Assembly (NCBI RefSeq): GCF_001974875.1 | Contig: NZ_MTQD01000009.1 | Span: 124,001-188,000 of the forward strand | DNA: 64,000 nt | Reading direction: 5' to 3' | Source: Pseudoalteromonas sp. EB27 | Lineage (GTDB): Bacteria > Pseudomonadota > Gammaproteobacteria > Enterobacterales > Alteromonadaceae | Shown here: one piece after another, positions 62,474 to 64,000 of the stretch | Position numbering within the stretch: the first letter of the stretch is position 1 | Layout of the letters: the number at the start of each line of letters is the position of its first letter | Program-made: the position numbers and the translations under genes | The notes under the pieces: model-generated | The model's input: only the letters and a program-made list of their open reading frames with translations | Databases searched by the model: none | Told to the model about the DNA's origin: nothing

Positions 62474-62932
62474 ATGTTTAAACAATTAATTTTATTGTGT
62501 GCTTTAAGCATGCCGTTATTAAGCTGTGCTGCTGACGCACCATTTTCGGGCGCAATTACCACTGATGTACTGCTAAGCGACTACGACAAGTTTAGCGAAC
62601 AATACAAGGCTTTTACGCCTACAACACAAGACATTGCGTTAATGCAAAAGCTAGAAGGTAAAGAGCTAATTGTACTATTTGGTACATGGTGCCACGACAG
62701 TGAGCGCGAAGTACCGCGTTTAGTTAAGTTACTAGATGAATCAAAAGTACAACTTGCAAGCATTGAATATGTGGCCGTAGGTTACAACAAGCAAGACGAT
62801 GCAGGTATTGCACAGGCTAACGACTTGCAATACACCCCAACGTTTATTGTTAAGCAAAATGGTAAAGAGTTAGTACGCGTAATTGAAAAGCCAACGGGCA
62901 CGTTAGCGCAAGATTTAACTAAGGGTTTGTAA
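62474..62932 (+). CDS. Periplasmic thioredoxin-like protein
   Basis: 152 residues. A signal peptide (about residues 1-20, MFKQLILLCALSMPLLSCAA) precedes a thioredoxin-fold domain: IVLFGTWCHDSEREVPRL and the cis-proline strand YTPTFIVKQNGKEL. The usual CxxC is WCHDS, with only one cysteine. A monothiol active site would not form the classic disulfide. Function as a reductase is uncertain. Confidence 0.85.
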   Translation: MFKQLILLCALSMPLLSCAADAPFSGAITTDVLLSDYDKFSEQYKAFTPTTQDIALMQKLEGKELIVLFGTWCHDSEREVPRLVKLLDESKVQLASIEYVAVGYNKQDDAGIAQANDLQYTPTFIVKQNGKELVRVIEKPTGTLAQDLTKGL

Positions 62933-63088
62933 GGTCTATTCTTATGCTATGGCAATTCAATTAAAAGGATGTATAAAGCTTGGCATTCTTTGATTTGTTG
63001 CTAATTATAGCCTGTCATTTAACGTCAATTAGGTAAGCGTTTTGTGAGCATCATCCCGCGATTTTATTTATAATTAATATGGATATTT

Positions 63089-63277
63089 ATGAAGTGCAAA
63101 AAGTGTAAATCAGGAATTACCTCCCCAATAGTTAAAACGACAAATCTTAACGGGACTCCAATCGCGTCATCATCTTGCCCAGTGTGCGGTGAAAATTTAG
63201 ATGGTTCAAAAAGATATTGGGTTTTATTAATTATTTTACTTATCGGCATTGGTGTAGCATCAAGGTATTTTTCTTAA
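63089..63277 (+). CDS. Small zinc-ribbon membrane protein, 62 aa
   Basis: 62 residues. The N-terminal half has a zinc-ribbon-like CKKCKSG and CPVCGEN (two CxxC pairs); the C-terminal half is one hydrophobic helix (WVLLIILLIGIGVASRYF). The ATG is preceded by a weak ribosome-binding site. Short zinc-ribbon membrane proteins are common but unassigned. The opposite-strand frame here is less plausible. Confidence 0.7.
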   Translation: MKCKKCKSGITSPIVKTTNLNGTPIASSSCPVCGENLDGSKRYWVLLIILLIGIGVASRYFS

Positions 63278-63385
63278 CCTTAGTTATATTATCCACACAT
63301 GTGAATGAGCAAGACTTTAGTTTTGATTATTAGTCTTTTATTTTATCCGACTGATTTAGTCTTTTACTTAAAAGTTATGTGACTT

Positions 63386-63832
63386 ATGAAGTTAATGCGA
63401 TCTGAAAAAGTTCAATTGTGGTTTTTGATAAATGCCAACAAATTGTTTGTAGCTGCAGCTGCTTTTGGCGTTATTTTTGTCTTGATTTGGGGGGATGCTT
63501 CTCAATGGGAATACGAAGAAGATAAAAATCACTACAGCGCTTTTTTTTCATCTATTGATAGCCGAATTAGTTTTGTAAACTATGGCTATTCAGGTACCAG
63601 TTTAAGAGTTGTTTTGAATTTTGATGCCGAAGGGCTTATTCCGGATGACATTAAAAGCATAACTCCAAAGTATAAATATTTAATTCTTGAACGCATTTGC
63701 AATGATTTAGAAAGTTTGGAACTTTTAGAAAGCGGCTACTATTTTGATGTGGATTTAAGGGATATCAGTTCTGAACACATGTTTAAAAATTATTTTAATT
63801 TAATAGTGAAGCATGAAAGGTGTATCACGTAA
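63386..63832 (+). CDS. Hypothetical membrane-anchored protein, 148 aa
   Basis: 148 residues. A basic N-terminus and one hydrophobic helix (LFVAAAAFGVIFVLIW, about residues 20-35) are followed by a polar ~110-residue domain, probably periplasmic (WEYEEDKNHYSAFFSSIDSR, then FDVDLRDISSEHMF). No family is recognised. The gene is about 110 bases after the zinc-ribbon gene on the same strand. The final 168 bases of the window (63833-64000) hold no feature I can support. Confidence 0.65.
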   Translation: MKLMRSEKVQLWFLINANKLFVAAAAFGVIFVLIWGDASQWEYEEDKNHYSAFFSSIDSRISFVNYGYSGTSLRVVLNFDAEGLIPDDIKSITPKYKYLILERICNDLESLELLESGYYFDVDLRDISSEHMFKNYFNLIVKHERCIT

Positions 63833-64000
63833 CACAAGTGAGTTTTAACTTAGCTAATAGGCATCAGAAAGACTAAAGGGCTCAAATTTTGACTTCATAT
63901 ATTAAACTTTATCTAAATTTGCTACTGGTGCCTTACTACTTACAGATTGTGAGCATTATTCACTAAACAGGCTTTTTTCGAACGCTTGTGCAGCGTGTGA

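Overview
The window looks like a chromosome segment of a marine gammaproteobacterium of the Alteromonadales, most likely Pseudoalteromonas or a close relative. I infer this from the A/T-rich base use and from the housekeeping genes (hemH, fpr-type reductase, YbiT-type ABC-F, type II NADH dehydrogenase, short RecQ, AnmK). Palindromic elements and REP repeats of a kind I associate with that group also fit. No rRNA, tRNA or CRISPR array was seen.

Layout. Positions 1-14250 are mostly core genes: a divergent histidine kinase and HD-GYP-like response regulator, ferrochelatase, an NTF2-like lipoprotein-sized protein, ferredoxin reductase, a YbiT ABC-F protein, two paralogous solute-binding proteins, and a methyltransferase-HNH gene pair. 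This stretch is interrupted at 6.1-8.7 kb by a REP/BIME array with its REP-associated tyrosine transposase (RAYT). An IS110-family element sits exactly inside one REP, and its bridge RNA can be read from the sequence.

Positions 14250-35380 form an accessory defence island. Module 1 (14768-22276) is a tightly overlapping operon: MORC/MutL-like GHKL ATPase, Z1 helicase-like ATPase, DUF4420 PD-(D/E)XK nuclease and AIPR protein. It faces the last ~110 codons of a destroyed cytosine methyltransferase. Module 2 (22588-29204) is an unusual set: a protein with a C-terminal PD-(D/E)XK nuclease, a dual-GHKL histidine kinase-like protein, a receiver-domain protein and a full-length convergent C5 methyltransferase. 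The two methyltransferases are closely similar at their C-termini, yet each is paired with a different effector operon. The modules, and a small HTH/membrane gene pair, are bordered by six copies (R1-R6) of a 200-350 bp multi-hairpin repeat, so the island looks cassette-like. A NERD-domain protein and a HipBA toxin-antitoxin operon with clear palindromic operators follow.

Positions 35380-64000 return to core and metabolic genes. They hold a DUF2235 lipase with an ankyrin-like partner, ndh, recQ, a Cys-cluster protein, a chemotaxis receptor, GST and quinone-oxidoreductase-type genes, a GNAT enzyme and anmK. An AbiE-like locus follows whose toxin gene is broken by an amber codon and by a 262 bp MITE. 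Next come a CotH/VTC/DUF4956/porin operon, a dehydrogenase, a GST with a divergent LysR regulator, a large uncharacterised protein and a thioredoxin-like protein. Two small membrane proteins end the window.
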